A stretch of DNA of 61,527 nucleotides from Palsa-739 sp035532535 (GCA_035532535.1 DATKQT010000004.1:1-61527), one strand, 5' to 3'; counted from the stretch's first letter, positions 24,891 through 33,831 are shown. The notes: generated by a model not told the origin, from the sequence alone. Made by a program: numbers and translations.

Positions 24891-25259
24891 ATGCTCGCGC
24901 TTCTCGCAGTCACCGCCGTCACGCAGTGCCAGGCCCGCACCGTCGGCCCGGGCTCGCTCCGCCGAGGCGGCACGGCCGGGGCCTCCTGCATGCTCGCCGC
25001 CTTCGACGACCACTGCCGCCCTGCCGCCTACACCCTTTCGTCGTTCGGCGTCGACACGATCCGCACGTTTTCGTTCCGCACGACCGCGCACGGAAACGGC
25101 TGCGCCGTCTCCATCACCGAGACCTTCCGCGTCGTCCCGCAGCAGCCGCGCGTCCTCAGCCGACGCGTGTGCGCGCGCGTGCACAAGACAGACGCGGGCA
25201 TCGTCGCCGACCGCTGCACGCCCGCAGGCGCCGTCTCGTTGACGAGGATGTCGCCCTAG
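24891..25259 (+). CDS. Small secreted Cys-containing hypothetical protein
   Basis: 122 aa. A short hydrophobic N-terminus (MLALLAVTAVTQCQA) is consistent with a signal peptide; the mature part has several Cys that could form disulphides and beta-strand-rich segments (AYTLSSFGVDTIRTFSFRT). No domain recognised. ATG at 24891; the stop overlaps the convergent di-iron protein stop by 4 nt. Confidence 0.55.
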   Translation: MLALLAVTAVTQCQARTVGPGSLRRGGTAGASCMLAAFDDHCRPAAYTLSSFGVDTIRTFSFRTTAHGNGCAVSITETFRVVPQQPRVLSRRVCARVHKTDAGIVADRCTPAGAVSLTRMSP

Positions 25260-26077
25260 AACGGAATGACGACGTCTGAGACGTCGAGCCCGAGGCTCGC
25301 CGCCAGCCGGACACCGTGATTCAGCTCCATCGTCAGGCGCTCGCGGTCGCGTGCCTCCATCAGGTGCCCGATCATCTCGCGCGCCTTCGGCCGCCAGAGC
25401 GCGTGCGCCGCGAACTCGGGCAGCATCCGGTTGGCACCGTCGATCAGCTGTTGCTTGATCCCGCTCGGCGCGCGCGCGAGCAGGATCCGCTCGTACGCCA
25501 TGCCCGACCCGTGGTGGATCCCGTCGTCGACCGCGAGCCGGTTGCAGATGTCCTCGAGGATCGTCCCCCGCGACGAGCGCGCGATCAGCCGGAAGCGCGG
25601 GATGATCAGCCGCTCGAAGAAGACCTGCATGAGGAAGACCTTCTCCTCGAGCGTGTCCGCCTCGAGGAACATGTGGCCCAACCGGTCGAGGTGCGGATCG
25701 CGCTCGCCCTCCCCGCCGACCTGCCCGATGAGCTTGAGCCACGCCTCGGTGTGGCGCGACTCGTCCTGCACCATCGTCGAGTAATAGAGGCGCGCCTCGG
25801 GATCGGGAGCGGCATTCAGGAGCTGTGCCGCCATCTCGCAGGCGATGACGTCGGCCTGCAGCTGCTGCATGACGACCGAGCGCCAGACGTCGCGGCGCCG
25901 CGCCAGCCGCTCAGGAGAGCCCTTGCCTTCGGGCACCGGCGGGAGCTCGTCCCACGGCACGTCGCGCACCTGCCATTCCTGATGCTTCGCGAGCTCGTAG
26001 AAGCGGAGGACGCCCGCGTACGCGCTTCGGTCCTCGCCCTCCTCCACGATCGCCTCTGCGCTCACGCGGGGGACCAT
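25256..26077 (-). CDS. Ferritin-like di-iron protein (R2/AurF-like)
   Basis: 273 aa, all-helical. Carboxylate/His ligands typical of ribonucleotide-reductase-R2-like carriers: Glu in IACEMAAQLL, DESRHTE, Glu in FFERLIIPRF and DDGIHH. No partner R1 subunit is present, so it is more likely an oxidase/oxygenase of the ferritin-like group (R2lox, AurF or similar) than RNR. ATG at 26077, with GTG four codons in as an alternative. Starts 17 nt from a divergent antibiotic-biosynthesis-monooxygenase-like gene. Confidence 0.82.
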   Translation of the reverse strand: MVPRVSAEAIVEEGEDRSAYAGVLRFYELAKHQEWQVRDVPWDELPPVPEGKGSPERLARRRDVWRSVVMQQLQADVIACEMAAQLLNAAPDPEARLYYSTMVQDESRHTEAWLKLIGQVGGEGERDPHLDRLGHMFLEADTLEEKVFLMQVFFERLIIPRFRLIARSSRGTILEDICNRLAVDDGIHHGSGMAYERILLARAPSGIKQQLIDGANRMLPEFAAHALWRPKAREMIGHLMEARDRERLTMELNHGVRLAASLGLDVSDVVIPF

Positions 26078-26094
26078 AACGGCACAATCGGGCC

Positions 26095-26409
26095 GTGATC
26101 GCTCTCGTCTTCAGCTACGAGGTGCGCGAGCCGGAGGGCTTCGAGCGCGCCTACGGCCCCGCCGGCGAGTGGGCGCAGTTCTTCGGGCAGGGGCCTGGAT
26201 TCATCGGCACGGAGCTGCTCCGCGACGTCGAGACGCCGGGCCGCTACCTCGTCGTCGACCGCTGGGAGAGCGCCGAGGCGTACAACGCCTTCGCCGCGAG
26301 GCATCGGGACGAGTACATGCGGCGGGTCGACGACTCGCGCTTCTACTACGAGCAGGAGCTCCGCTTCGGGACGTTCCAGACCGTCTGGAACGACTCGACC
26401 GAGGGATAG
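26095..26409 (+). CDS. Antibiotic biosynthesis monooxygenase (ABM)-domain protein
   Basis: 104 aa, dimeric alpha+beta-barrel type. VIALVFSYEVREPEGFERAY start, YLVVDRWESAEAYNAF core (the common W...S...F pattern) and a helical tail. Members are cofactor-free oxygenases or stress proteins; function here is unknown. GTG at 26095. Shares a 17-bp divergent control region with the di-iron gene. Confidence 0.8.
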   Translation: MIALVFSYEVREPEGFERAYGPAGEWAQFFGQGPGFIGTELLRDVETPGRYLVVDRWESAEAYNAFAARHRDEYMRRVDDSRFYYEQELRFGTFQTVWNDSTEG

Positions 26410-26471
26410 AGCACCCGTCGGGCCAGGCCGATCATCCGGCTGAACCCGATCTGCGGCAGGGAGACAGCCGC

Positions 26472-26735
26472 ATGGTCAAGAGAATCGTCGTCATCGGAGC
26501 CCTTCTCGCCGCCGGCATGGTGGCGGCGAAGGACGGCCGCGTGCTCCAGGCCGCCGGACTGACGGGCACGTGCGCCGTCGTCCAGACCCAGTCGAGCGGG
26601 GAGCAGGTCGAGGCCTGCAGCTCGGGCAAGCTCGAGGGAGCGCCCGATCTCTCCCGGAACGGCTGCACGGACGCCGGGCTCTTCGCCGGCCTCGTCTACT
26701 GGCACTGCCCGGCGGCGGTCGTCTCGGCGCCGTAG
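26472..26735 (+). CDS. Small exported hypothetical protein
   Basis: 87 aa; MVKRIVVIGALLAAGMVAA is a signal or anchor segment. The mature part has four Cys (GTCAVVQ, EACSSG, NGCTDAG, WHCPAA), suggesting two disulphides. The start is supported by AGGGAGA upstream. No homologue recognised. Confidence 0.6.
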   Translation: MVKRIVVIGALLAAGMVAAKDGRVLQAAGLTGTCAVVQTQSSGEQVEACSSGKLEGAPDLSRNGCTDAGLFAGLVYWHCPAAVVSAP

Positions 26736-26797
26736 AACAAATCCGGCCGGAATCCGTCTAAGGACCCAAGAGTACGCTTCCGACGGGAGGTTGTTCC

Positions 26798-27808
26798 TTG
26801 GCTGCTGACGATCTGGCTGTGGCGAACGAGATCGCCGAACGCCTGCTGGACAACATCGAGACGGTGGTGCACGGCAAGCGGGAGCAGATCAAGCTCGTCG
26901 TGGCCGCGCTCATGTGCAGCGGGCACGCTCTCCTGGAGGACGTTCCCGGCACGGCGAAGACGGTGCTCGCGCGCGCGATCGCCGGATCGATCAGCGGCGC
27001 GCAGGCGTCGCGCATCCAGTGCACGCCGGATCTCCAGCCGACCGACGTCACCGGCCTCTCGATCTTCAACCAGCGCGAGCGCGACTTCGAGTTCCGGCCG
27101 GGCCCGGTGTTCGCGAACGTCGTCCTCGTGGACGAGATCAACCGCGCGATGCCGAAGACGCAGTCGGCGCTGCTCGAGGCGATGGCCGAGCAGCAGGTGA
27201 CGGTGGACGGTGAGACGCGCCCGCTCGGCGATCCGTTCCTCGTCATGGCGACGCAGAACCCGATCGAGTACGAGGGAACGTTCCCGCTGCCGGAGGCGCA
27301 GCTCGACCGCTTCTTCGTCAAGACCGCGCTCGGCTACCCCGACGCTGAGGACGAGGGGCAGATCGTGGACGAGCAGCTCGGCGGCCATCCGCTCGGCCGA
27401 CTCACAGCGGTCGTCGGCCTCGAGGAGATCGCGATGCTGCGCGCGTCGGTCGGCCACGTGTTCCTGCACGAGGCGGTCGCGCGCTGGATCGTCGACCTCG
27501 TCCGCGCGACGCGCGAGATCGAGGTCGTCGCGATCGGCAGCTCCGTGCGCGGCACGCTCGCGCTCAACCGCGCGGCGCGCGCGTGGGCGGTGTTGCATTC
27601 GCGCCGCTATGTGACGCCGGACGACGTCGAGCGCCTCTTCGTGCCCGTGCTCATGCACAGGCTTCTGTTCCGTCCGAGCTTCCTCGCCGAGATCAGGGAT
27701 CACGGCCTGGAGGCGGCGAGCCTGGACGTTCGCCGGCGCTGCATCGAGGTTGCCCCGAAGCCGGGCTTCGACATCGACCTCGACGTGCCGGCGGCCGTCT
27801 CGGCGTGA
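26798..27808 (+). CDS. moxR: MoxR family AAA+ ATPase
   Basis: 336 aa. Walker A in EDVPGTAKTVLARAIAG, Walker B VVLVDEINRA, sensor motif MATQNPIEYEGTFPLPEAQ and a C-terminal helical lid. MoxR ATPases act as chaperones activating metalloenzymes or VWA proteins. TTG start at 26798 with GGGAGG eight nt upstream. First gene of a six-gene overlapping operon; the DUF58 gene overlaps its stop (GTGA). Confidence 0.95.
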   Translation: MAADDLAVANEIAERLLDNIETVVHGKREQIKLVVAALMCSGHALLEDVPGTAKTVLARAIAGSISGAQASRIQCTPDLQPTDVTGLSIFNQRERDFEFRPGPVFANVVLVDEINRAMPKTQSALLEAMAEQQVTVDGETRPLGDPFLVMATQNPIEYEGTFPLPEAQLDRFFVKTALGYPDAEDEGQIVDEQLGGHPLGRLTAVVGLEEIAMLRASVGHVFLHEAVARWIVDLVRATREIEVVAIGSSVRGTLALNRAARAWAVLHSRRYVTPDDVERLFVPVLMHRLLFRPSFLAEIRDHGLEAASLDVRRRCIEVAPKPGFDIDLDVPAAVSA

Positions 27809-28710
27809 CCGCAGCGGTCTTCCCGCTCGTCCCGCGGCGACGCGTGATCGGCCTCGCCTTCGGCGGCGTGCGCAGCGTCCGCCGCGGCATCGGCTCCGAC
27901 GTCGCGAGCACGCGCGAGTACCACCCGGGGGACGACGTCGGGTGGATGGACTGGGCCGCGTCCGCGAAACTGTCGGCCGCGCGCGGCGACGACGAGTTCA
28001 TCGTCCGCGAGCGTTTCGCCGACGAGGCTCCGCGCGTCGTCGTCCTCGTCGACCGGCGCCCGTCGATGGGGATCGGCGCGTCGACGTTCCGCACCCTGGA
28101 CAAGCCGCGCGCGATCCTCGCCGCGCTCGACCTGATCGGCACGAGCGCGCACGCGGCCCGCAGCCTCACCGGCTACCTCGACTACGCGCTCGGCGATCCG
28201 TACTGGCGCCCTCCGCGCAGCGAGCGCGTCGCCGAGCCGGGAACGTTCGAGCGGCCATTCGGCGCGCCGGTCGACACCGTTGCGCGCGGTCTCTTCTTCC
28301 TCGGCGAGCACCGCCGCGACCTGCCGACCCAGGCGTTCGTCTTCGTCCTCTCCGACTTTGCCGTGCCGCCCGACCTCGACGCGTGGCAGCGCGCGCTCGA
28401 GCACCAGTGGGAGATCGTCCCCGTCGTCATCCAGGACCCGGTGTGGGAGCGCACGTTCCCCGACGTCGGCGGGATCACGATTCCGTACGCGCAGCCGGGC
28501 AGCGGCAGAGTCGTTCCCGTGTACGTGACGGAGCGCGAGGCGGCGCGCCTGCGCGAGGAGCACGAGTCGCGCTGGGCGAGCCTCGTGCGCGACTTCCGCT
28601 CGCTCGGGATCGAGCCGGTCGAGGCGCGTTCGCACGAGTACGCCGACCTGCTCTCGTCGTTCCTCCGCTGGGCCGACCTGCGCCAGATGTGGCGCGGAGC
28701 GATCGTATGA
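27805..28710 (+). CDS. DUF58 domain protein
   Basis: 301 aa. The DUF58 core is VASTREYHPGDDVGWMDWAAS followed by a VWA-like Rossmann segment (RVVVLVDRRPSMGIG). No TM segments at the N-terminus, unlike longer DUF58 proteins. GTG start overlaps the moxR stop. Standard MoxR partner. Ends with ATGA into the next gene. Confidence 0.9.
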   Translation: MTAAVFPLVPRRRVIGLAFGGVRSVRRGIGSDVASTREYHPGDDVGWMDWAASAKLSAARGDDEFIVRERFADEAPRVVVLVDRRPSMGIGASTFRTLDKPRAILAALDLIGTSAHAARSLTGYLDYALGDPYWRPPRSERVAEPGTFERPFGAPVDTVARGLFFLGEHRRDLPTQAFVFVLSDFAVPPDLDAWQRALEHQWEIVPVVIQDPVWERTFPDVGGITIPYAQPGSGRVVPVYVTEREAARLREEHESRWASLVRDFRSLGIEPVEARSHEYADLLSSFLRWADLRQMWRGAIV

Positions 28711-29678
28711 AGACCGTGATCGCGGCGATGGGAGCCGCGCTCGCGCTCGCGGGCGCCGCAACGGCGGCGAACGGGCCGGGCAAGATTCTTCCGCCGGCCT
28801 TCCAGGTGCACCCGGGGATGCCGTTCCACTCCTCCGGCTCCGTGATCGGCGAAGGGGAGCCGCTGAAGGCGTACGCGAACATCGCTCCGACCGTCCATCT
28901 CTTCGGGGACACGCTCTCCGCCAAGCTCGCAGTCGTCGCCGACACGCGGTGGGTCGATCCGACGCGGCTGCGCGTGCGGGTCGGCTTTGCGCCGTACACG
29001 ATGGTCGGAGCGCCGACGGTGCTGCGCCTGCAGGTCGGCCGCTTCGAGCAGCTCACGTGGACCTGGCAGCTCCGCTGCCTCACGGCGAAGTGCGTGCCGG
29101 TCGCGCCGCCGAGCGAGGAGTACCACGTCTTCCGCTTCCCCGCCGCGCACATCGACTACCTGCGCGCGAACGGCAAGCACGAGTTCGGGGTCAACGCGAC
29201 GTGGCCTTCGGTGAAGGTGCTCTCGCAGGTCAGTCCCGGGGTCGCGTCGGCGCTCGTGAACGCCCGCAAGTACGACTGGCAGTACCGGCTCGCACCGGTC
29301 GCCGCGCCGACGTTCCGCGTCTCCCCCTCGCTCCTCTTCTGGCTCGCGCTCGGGCTCGCCGGGCTTGCGGCGGTCGCCGCGCTCGGCGCGCTCGCCCGCT
29401 GGTACCGCGTGCTGCGGCCGCACGTCGCGAGCGCGGCGTCGCTCGAGGGATCGACGCTCGAACGTGCACTCGCGCTGCTCGCATGGGCGCACGCGCACGG
29501 CGACGAGACACTGCAACGCAAGGCGTTCGAGCGCGTCGCGAGCGAGCTCGGGGTCGTGCCCGCCGTCGACGAGCTCTCAAAGGCTGCGCACGAGCTCGCG
29601 TGGTCACCTCGCGTCCCGGAGGACGAGGAAGTGGAGGCGTTCACCGAGCAAGCGCGCGAGAAGGGGCGTGGCACGTGA
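28707..29678 (+). CDS. Membrane-anchored protein of the MoxR operon (BatD/DUF4381-like position)
   Basis: 323 aa. Signal peptide (MKTVIAAMGAALALAGAATA), a beta-rich extracytoplasmic region with a Cys pair (LRCLTAKC), one TM (about residues 212-235) and a cytoplasmic helical tail with alternating charge. Position between DUF58 and VWA genes matches BatD or DUF4381 proteins in other Bat operons; no specific motif confirms it. ATGA overlaps on both sides. Confidence 0.75.
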   Translation: MKTVIAAMGAALALAGAATAANGPGKILPPAFQVHPGMPFHSSGSVIGEGEPLKAYANIAPTVHLFGDTLSAKLAVVADTRWVDPTRLRVRVGFAPYTMVGAPTVLRLQVGRFEQLTWTWQLRCLTAKCVPVAPPSEEYHVFRFPAAHIDYLRANGKHEFGVNATWPSVKVLSQVSPGVASALVNARKYDWQYRLAPVAAPTFRVSPSLLFWLALGLAGLAAVAALGALARWYRVLRPHVASAASLEGSTLERALALLAWAHAHGDETLQRKAFERVASELGVVPAVDELSKAAHELAWSPRVPEDEEVEAFTEQAREKGRGT

Positions 29679-30517
29679 GGCTCCCGACCATCGATCGCCG
29701 AGAGTCCGTCGAGCTCTCCGACCTGCGCGAGCTGCGGTCGCCGATGCTCCGTACCTCGGCGGGACGCGTCGTCCTCGCCGCCGCACTCGCGGCGACCCTC
29801 GCCGGCATCGTCCTCCTCGCCCGCTCGGCCGGCACCGGCCGCGCCGCGGTGCTCCCGTCCGGCGCAACAACCGGCTGTGTCGTGCTCGACATGTCGGCGA
29901 GCATCTCCGGGCCGGTGTACGAGCGAGTGGCGGCGACATTGCGCGGGATCGTCAATGCGAACCAGTCGATCTGCCTCGTGATGTTCTCCGACACGGCGTA
30001 CGAGCTGCTGCCGCCGAACTCGCCGCCGGGGGCGCTGCTCCAGTTCATCCCGTTCTTCGTACCGGTCCGCTTCTACGGCGGGACACCGGTGTTCGCACAG
30101 TCGCCGTGGGACCAGTTCAGCGGCGGCACGCGCATCTCGGCCGGACTCATCGCCGGTGATACCGCGCTCAAGCGTGCGCACGTCAAGCACGGTGCGCTGC
30201 TCATCGTCAGCGACCTCGACGACTCGGTCGCCGACCAGGCGCAGCTGGACGCGGAGGCGCTGCGCCTGCGTCGCGAGCACGTCCCGGTCCGCATCGTTCC
30301 ACTCTTCGCCGAATCATCGAACAAGAGCTACTTCGCCGCGCTGTTCGGCTCCAACTCGTTCGTCGATCCATCCGCGTTCCGGCACGGCGCCCACACGCAC
30401 GTACAGCCGGTGACCGCCGCCGCTCCGTGGGCGCTGCTCGGCCTCGGCGTCATCCTCGTGCTGCTGCTCGCCGGCAACGAGCGCTGGAACACGCGCCTCG
30501 TCGCAGAGCCCGCATGA
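29675..30517 (+). CDS. VWA-domain membrane protein (BatA/B-like, first)
   Basis: 280 aa. N-terminal TM (about residues 27-48), VWA core with MIDAS start CVVLDMSASIS (DxSxS) and SGGTRISAG, and a C-terminal TM (ALLGLGVILVLLLAG). Metal-dependent protein-binding domain probably facing outside. GTG start at 29675 (VRLPTIDRRESVELS), overlapping the previous stop. Confidence 0.85.
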   Translation: MRLPTIDRRESVELSDLRELRSPMLRTSAGRVVLAAALAATLAGIVLLARSAGTGRAAVLPSGATTGCVVLDMSASISGPVYERVAATLRGIVNANQSICLVMFSDTAYELLPPNSPPGALLQFIPFFVPVRFYGGTPVFAQSPWDQFSGGTRISAGLIAGDTALKRAHVKHGALLIVSDLDDSVADQAQLDAEALRLRREHVPVRIVPLFAESSNKSYFAALFGSNSFVDPSAFRHGAHTHVQPVTAAAPWALLGLGVILVLLLAGNERWNTRLVAEPA

Positions 30518-31152
30518 CGCCCATCCGCCGGCACTGGCTCGGAGTCGCCGCCCTCATGCTCGCCTGCGTCGCGACATTGCTCGTGCTGTTCGCGCTCGAC
30601 ACGCGTGCGTGGCAGGCGTCGGTGCACCGTGACGACATGCGCTTCCGCGCGCTGCCCGACCACGGCAACCTGTGGAAGCCGGCGACGATCCTCCCGGGCG
30701 ATCCGGCCGGCGCGGTGCTGGGCACGACGGACACGATCGCGTGGCGCCGCGCGCTGCAGTCGTTCTGGTACACGCACATCGGCGCGAATCCGCAGTCGCA
30801 GCAGGACCTGCCGAAGCTGCGCGCGCAGGCACAGGGCCAGCTGCTCGACCTCATGACCTCGGCGACGACCGCCGCGGAGCGGTCGAATGCGGCCAACCTC
30901 CTCGGCGTGCTCGTGATCACGACGCCGATCTCGGCCGGCAGCCAGACGGCGCAGATCCAGGTGCTCAAGCAGTCCACCGAGTACTTCCAGCAGGCGATCG
31001 ATCTCGACCCTGGCGACACCGCCGCGAAGCAGAACCTCGAGCTCGTGCTGCGGGTGACGCGGCCGGGCAACGGGCCGATCGGCAAAGACGCGCACGCCGG
31101 CTTCGGCTTCGGCCGCGGGCACGGCGCGACGCTCGTCGGAAACGGCTACTGA
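30514..31152 (+). CDS. TPR-like membrane protein of the MoxR operon (BatC position)
   Basis: 212 aa. N-terminal TM (residues ~8-27) and a helical extracytoplasmic region ending in a TPR-like unit (TEYFQQAIDLDPGDTAAKQNLEL) followed by a Gly-rich tail. Fits the BatC/TPR partner role. ATG at 30514 overlaps the previous stop; next gene starts at TGATG. Confidence 0.75.
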   Translation: MTPIRRHWLGVAALMLACVATLLVLFALDTRAWQASVHRDDMRFRALPDHGNLWKPATILPGDPAGAVLGTTDTIAWRRALQSFWYTHIGANPQSQQDLPKLRAQAQGQLLDLMTSATTAAERSNAANLLGVLVITTPISAGSQTAQIQVLKQSTEYFQQAIDLDPGDTAAKQNLELVLRVTRPGNGPIGKDAHAGFGFGRGHGATLVGNGY

Positions 31153-32123
31153 TGCTCGCGGTCTTCGGCGTCTCGTTCCTCACGCCGGTCGACTCGCTCT
31201 TCGCGCTCGCCGCCGCCATACCGCTTGCGGCGCTCGTCGTGACGGAGCGCCGGTCGGAGCGAGTCCGCGCCGCGCTCAAGCTGCGCGGGCCGGGCCGCCG
31301 CACGTTCGCGCAGGTCGCGGGTGCGCTCTTCCTCCTCCCTGCGCTCGTCGCGGTCGCGGCTGCGCAACCGGTCGTCGTTCGCCAGCAGCAGGTGCGTGAG
31401 CGCGGCGACGCGCAGGCGTTCTTCGTCATCGACACATCCGAGTCGATGGAGGCTGCGGCAGGGCCGCACGCGCCGACACGGCTTCAGCGTGCGAAGCGGC
31501 TCGCGCGCCGCCTGCAGAAGGCGCTCGGCGATGTGCCTGTCGGCATCGCGACGATGACCGACCGCGTCCTGCCCGACCTCATGCCGACGACCGACCCGGA
31601 ACTCTTCGACCGCACGCTCATCCAGTCCGTGGGCGTCAACGAGCCGCCGCCGTCGCAGGCGTACCACCGCGACCGCGCGACCAATTTCCAGGCCCTCGTC
31701 CCCCTCGTCAGCTCCCACTTCTTCTCCGACTCGGTCAAGCACCGGCTCCTCGTCGTCTTCACCGACGGGGAGGCGTCGCGGGACATGGAGCTGTTCGGGC
31801 TCGGCATCGGCCATACGCTCAAGCCGGTGTTCGTGCACGTGTGGGCATCCGGCGAGCACATCTACCACCACGGCCGTGTCGACCCGTTCTACGAGGCCGA
31901 CCCGACGAGCGTGGAGCTCTTGCAGCACGCCGCCGACCTCTCGAGCGGAGTCGTCGTCAACGAGGACAAGTTCGGCGCGCTCGCGGCGGCGGCCCACCGG
32001 GTGGTCGGGAACGGCTCGGCGGTCGCGCACGTCGACGCATACGCGCGCATCGCGCTCGCGCCATGGTTCGCGCTGGGCGGGATCCTCCCGCTCGGCTTCC
32101 TGTTCTACCGGCGGAACTTCTAA
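31152..32123 (+). CDS. VWA-domain membrane protein (BatA/B-like, second)
   Basis: 323 aa. Two N-terminal TM segments, a VWA domain with MIDAS FFVIDTSESMEAAAG, later TDGEASRDMELFG, and a C-terminal TM ending FLFYRRNF. Last gene of the moxR operon. Two VWA proteins with one TPR protein reproduces the BatA-BatB-BatC logic, though I cannot say which is which. Confidence 0.87.
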   Translation: MLAVFGVSFLTPVDSLFALAAAIPLAALVVTERRSERVRAALKLRGPGRRTFAQVAGALFLLPALVAVAAAQPVVVRQQQVRERGDAQAFFVIDTSESMEAAAGPHAPTRLQRAKRLARRLQKALGDVPVGIATMTDRVLPDLMPTTDPELFDRTLIQSVGVNEPPPSQAYHRDRATNFQALVPLVSSHFFSDSVKHRLLVVFTDGEASRDMELFGLGIGHTLKPVFVHVWASGEHIYHHGRVDPFYEADPTSVELLQHAADLSSGVVVNEDKFGALAAAAHRVVGNGSAVAHVDAYARIALAPWFALGGILPLGFLFYRRNF

Positions 32124-32126
32124 GGT

Positions 32127-32726
32127 GTGGGTGTGATCCTCGCCACTCCCTCACCACCTCCCGCGCTCCTCCACCCCTCTGCGCTGCACGCCAAGGCGCC
32201 GGCGACCTATGAGGCGAAGTTCACGACTACGAAGGGGACATTCGTCGTCACGGTGCACCGGAGCTGGGCGCCACGCGGAGCGGACCGCTTCTACAACCTC
32301 GTCAAGGCGCACTTCTTCGACGGGAACGAGTTCTTCCGCGTCGTGAAGGGCTTCGTCGTCCAGTTCGGGATGAGCGGCTACCCGTCGGTGTCGTCGGCGT
32401 GGCAGAACGCGAACCTCGTCGACGATCCCGTGAAGACGTCGAACACGGCCGGCACGATCACGTTCGCGGATGCCGGGCCGAACACGAGGACGACGCAGGT
32501 GTTCATCAGTCTCGGAAACAACGCGGGGAACCTCGACAACCAGGGCTTCGCACCGTTCGGGAAGGTGACGACCGGGATGAGCGTCGTGAACAAGCTCTAC
32601 GACGGTTACGACGACCAGCCCACGAACGATCAGCCCCAGATCGCGTCACAAGGTAATGCTTTCCTGAAGAAACACTTCCCGAAGCTCGATTCGGTGACTC
32701 GGGCTCGCATCGTCCAGGCACACTGA
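32127..32726 (+). CDS. Peptidyl-prolyl cis-trans isomerase, cyclophilin type
   Basis: 199 aa. Cyclophilin core: VTVHRSWAPRGADRFYNLVK, FFRVVKGFVVQFGMSG (active-site Arg and Phe region), TITFADAGPNTRTTQVFI and FAPFGKVTTGMSVVN. The N-terminal 25 residues are Pro/Ala-rich and not a clear signal peptide. GTG 32127, or GTG 32133 as alternative. Confidence 0.92.
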   Translation: MGVILATPSPPPALLHPSALHAKAPATYEAKFTTTKGTFVVTVHRSWAPRGADRFYNLVKAHFFDGNEFFRVVKGFVVQFGMSGYPSVSSAWQNANLVDDPVKTSNTAGTITFADAGPNTRTTQVFISLGNNAGNLDNQGFAPFGKVTTGMSVVNKLYDGYDDQPTNDQPQIASQGNAFLKKHFPKLDSVTRARIVQAH

Positions 32727-32816
32727 GGACATGCATCCGACGTTCATCGCGTCGCACGTCTGACACCTCGACAACGCCGAACGTGTTTCGGCGGCGCTGA
32801 AGAGGGGTGAGTTGAA

Positions 32817-32835
32817 GCGGCGCGTGCCGCGCCGC
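32817..32835. terminator. Hairpin between convergent genes
   Basis: GCGGCGCG (32817-32824) pairs perfectly with CGCGCCGC (32828-32835) around TGC. No T-run. Lies between the cyclophilin stop and the stop of the minus-strand gene, so it may end both transcripts. The rest of the 112-bp gap shows nothing else. Confidence 0.5.
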
Positions 32836-32838
32836 GGC

Positions 32839-33285
32839 CTACGGCAGCGGATAGTGCAGTCCGCAGGTCTTGTCGAAGTACGCGATCACCTTGTCGCTCG
32901 CCGGCTTGAGCGCGGGACCCTTGGTCGCCCAGCTCTTTAGCGTCGCAGGCGGGACCTTGGAGAAGCTCCAGCCCGCTTTCTGCAGCGCGGCGAAGAGCGC
33001 GTTGTCGAACGTGAAGATCTTCTCCAGATCTGGCTTGATCGAGCTCGGCGTCATCGTCAACAGCGTCTTCGTCGCCGACGTGAAGCCCTTGTACTCGGCT
33101 TCGAGCGCCGCCGGCTTGAGGGTGTAGAGCGTCGCACCGGGGGTGCTCTTGGAGTAGCTGACCACCTTTGCGCAGAAGGGCGACAGCGTGCGGGCGGTGG
33201 GCGACGCGAGCGCGGCGGAGCTTCCGGCCGCAAGGCCCACGAGCACGACGACCGTGACATACAGGAGCCTTCTCGCGCGCTGCAT
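32839..33285 (-). CDS. Secreted hypothetical protein
   Basis: 148 aa with a classical signal peptide (RARRLLYVTVVVLVGLAAGSSAALA). The mature part is helical, with two Cys (SPFCAK near the start and KTCGL near the end) that could close the domain. No family recognised. Confidence 0.7.
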   Translation of the reverse strand: MQRARRLLYVTVVVLVGLAAGSSAALASPTARTLSPFCAKVVSYSKSTPGATLYTLKPAALEAEYKGFTSATKTLLTMTPSSIKPDLEKIFTFDNALFAALQKAGWSFSKVPPATLKSWATKGPALKPASDKVIAYFDKTCGLHYPLP

Positions 33286-33342
33286 CGGTTCCCCTCTCGA
33301 GTCGGGCGCCTACCCGGGCGGACCGTAGCGCTGCGAGGGTGC

Positions 33343-33831
33343 ATGTACAAGGGGGTCGAGCCGGGGACCGACGGCGCCGATGGACGTCGGGTGAGGGCAC
33401 GCGCCGGAATCGTCCTGGTCACGGCCCTGGTCCTCGCCGGGACCGACCTCGTGGTGACGGCGGCCGTGGCCACGGACTCGTCGTTCGCCCATCACCGGTC
33501 GTATGCGTGGGTCGAGGTCTCGGTGGGGCTGTTCTTCTTCGCGCTGCTCCTCGCGCGGCTGCCGTCGCGGCTGCTCGCCACCGGAGCCGGCGTCCTCGCC
33601 GGAGGCCTGCTGGGGAATCTCGCGTCGGCGGCGGCGCACGGCCGGACGGTCGCGAACCCGTTCGTCGTCGGCGACATCGCGTTCAACCTGGCCGACGTCT
33701 TCGTCGTGGCCGGGATCGTCCTGACGATCGTCGCGACGATGCGGCTCGCGCTCATGTACCGGCATCTGCTGCCGACGCACACGATCCCGGTCCGGATCGT
33801 CCGGCGCATGCGTGCGCGGCGCGCGGCGTAG
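33343..33831 (+). CDS. Signal peptidase II (LspA)-like membrane protein, catalytically degenerate
   Basis: 162 aa, four TM segments. The second half follows the LspA pattern: GGLLGNLASAAAHGRTVANP and DIAFNLADVFVVAGI. In true LspA the first motif is GNLIDR and its Asp is catalytic; here the position is Ser, while the second Asp (FNLAD) remains. It is therefore probably inactive as a lipoprotein peptidase or repurposed. ATG 33343; GTG about 15 codons downstream is possible. No Lgt or Lnt gene adjoins. Confidence 0.7.
   Translation: MYKGVEPGTDGADGRRVRARAGIVLVTALVLAGTDLVVTAAVATDSSFAHHRSYAWVEVSVGLFFFALLLARLPSRLLATGAGVLAGGLLGNLASAAAHGRTVANPFVVGDIAFNLADVFVVAGIVLTIVATMRLALMYRHLLPTHTIPVRIVRRMRARRAA

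Noticed and set aside
25256..26077. Ribonucleotide reductase small subunit
   Set aside because: Ferritin-like ligands fit, but no R1 partner or typical R2 C-terminus; kept as a general di-iron protein.
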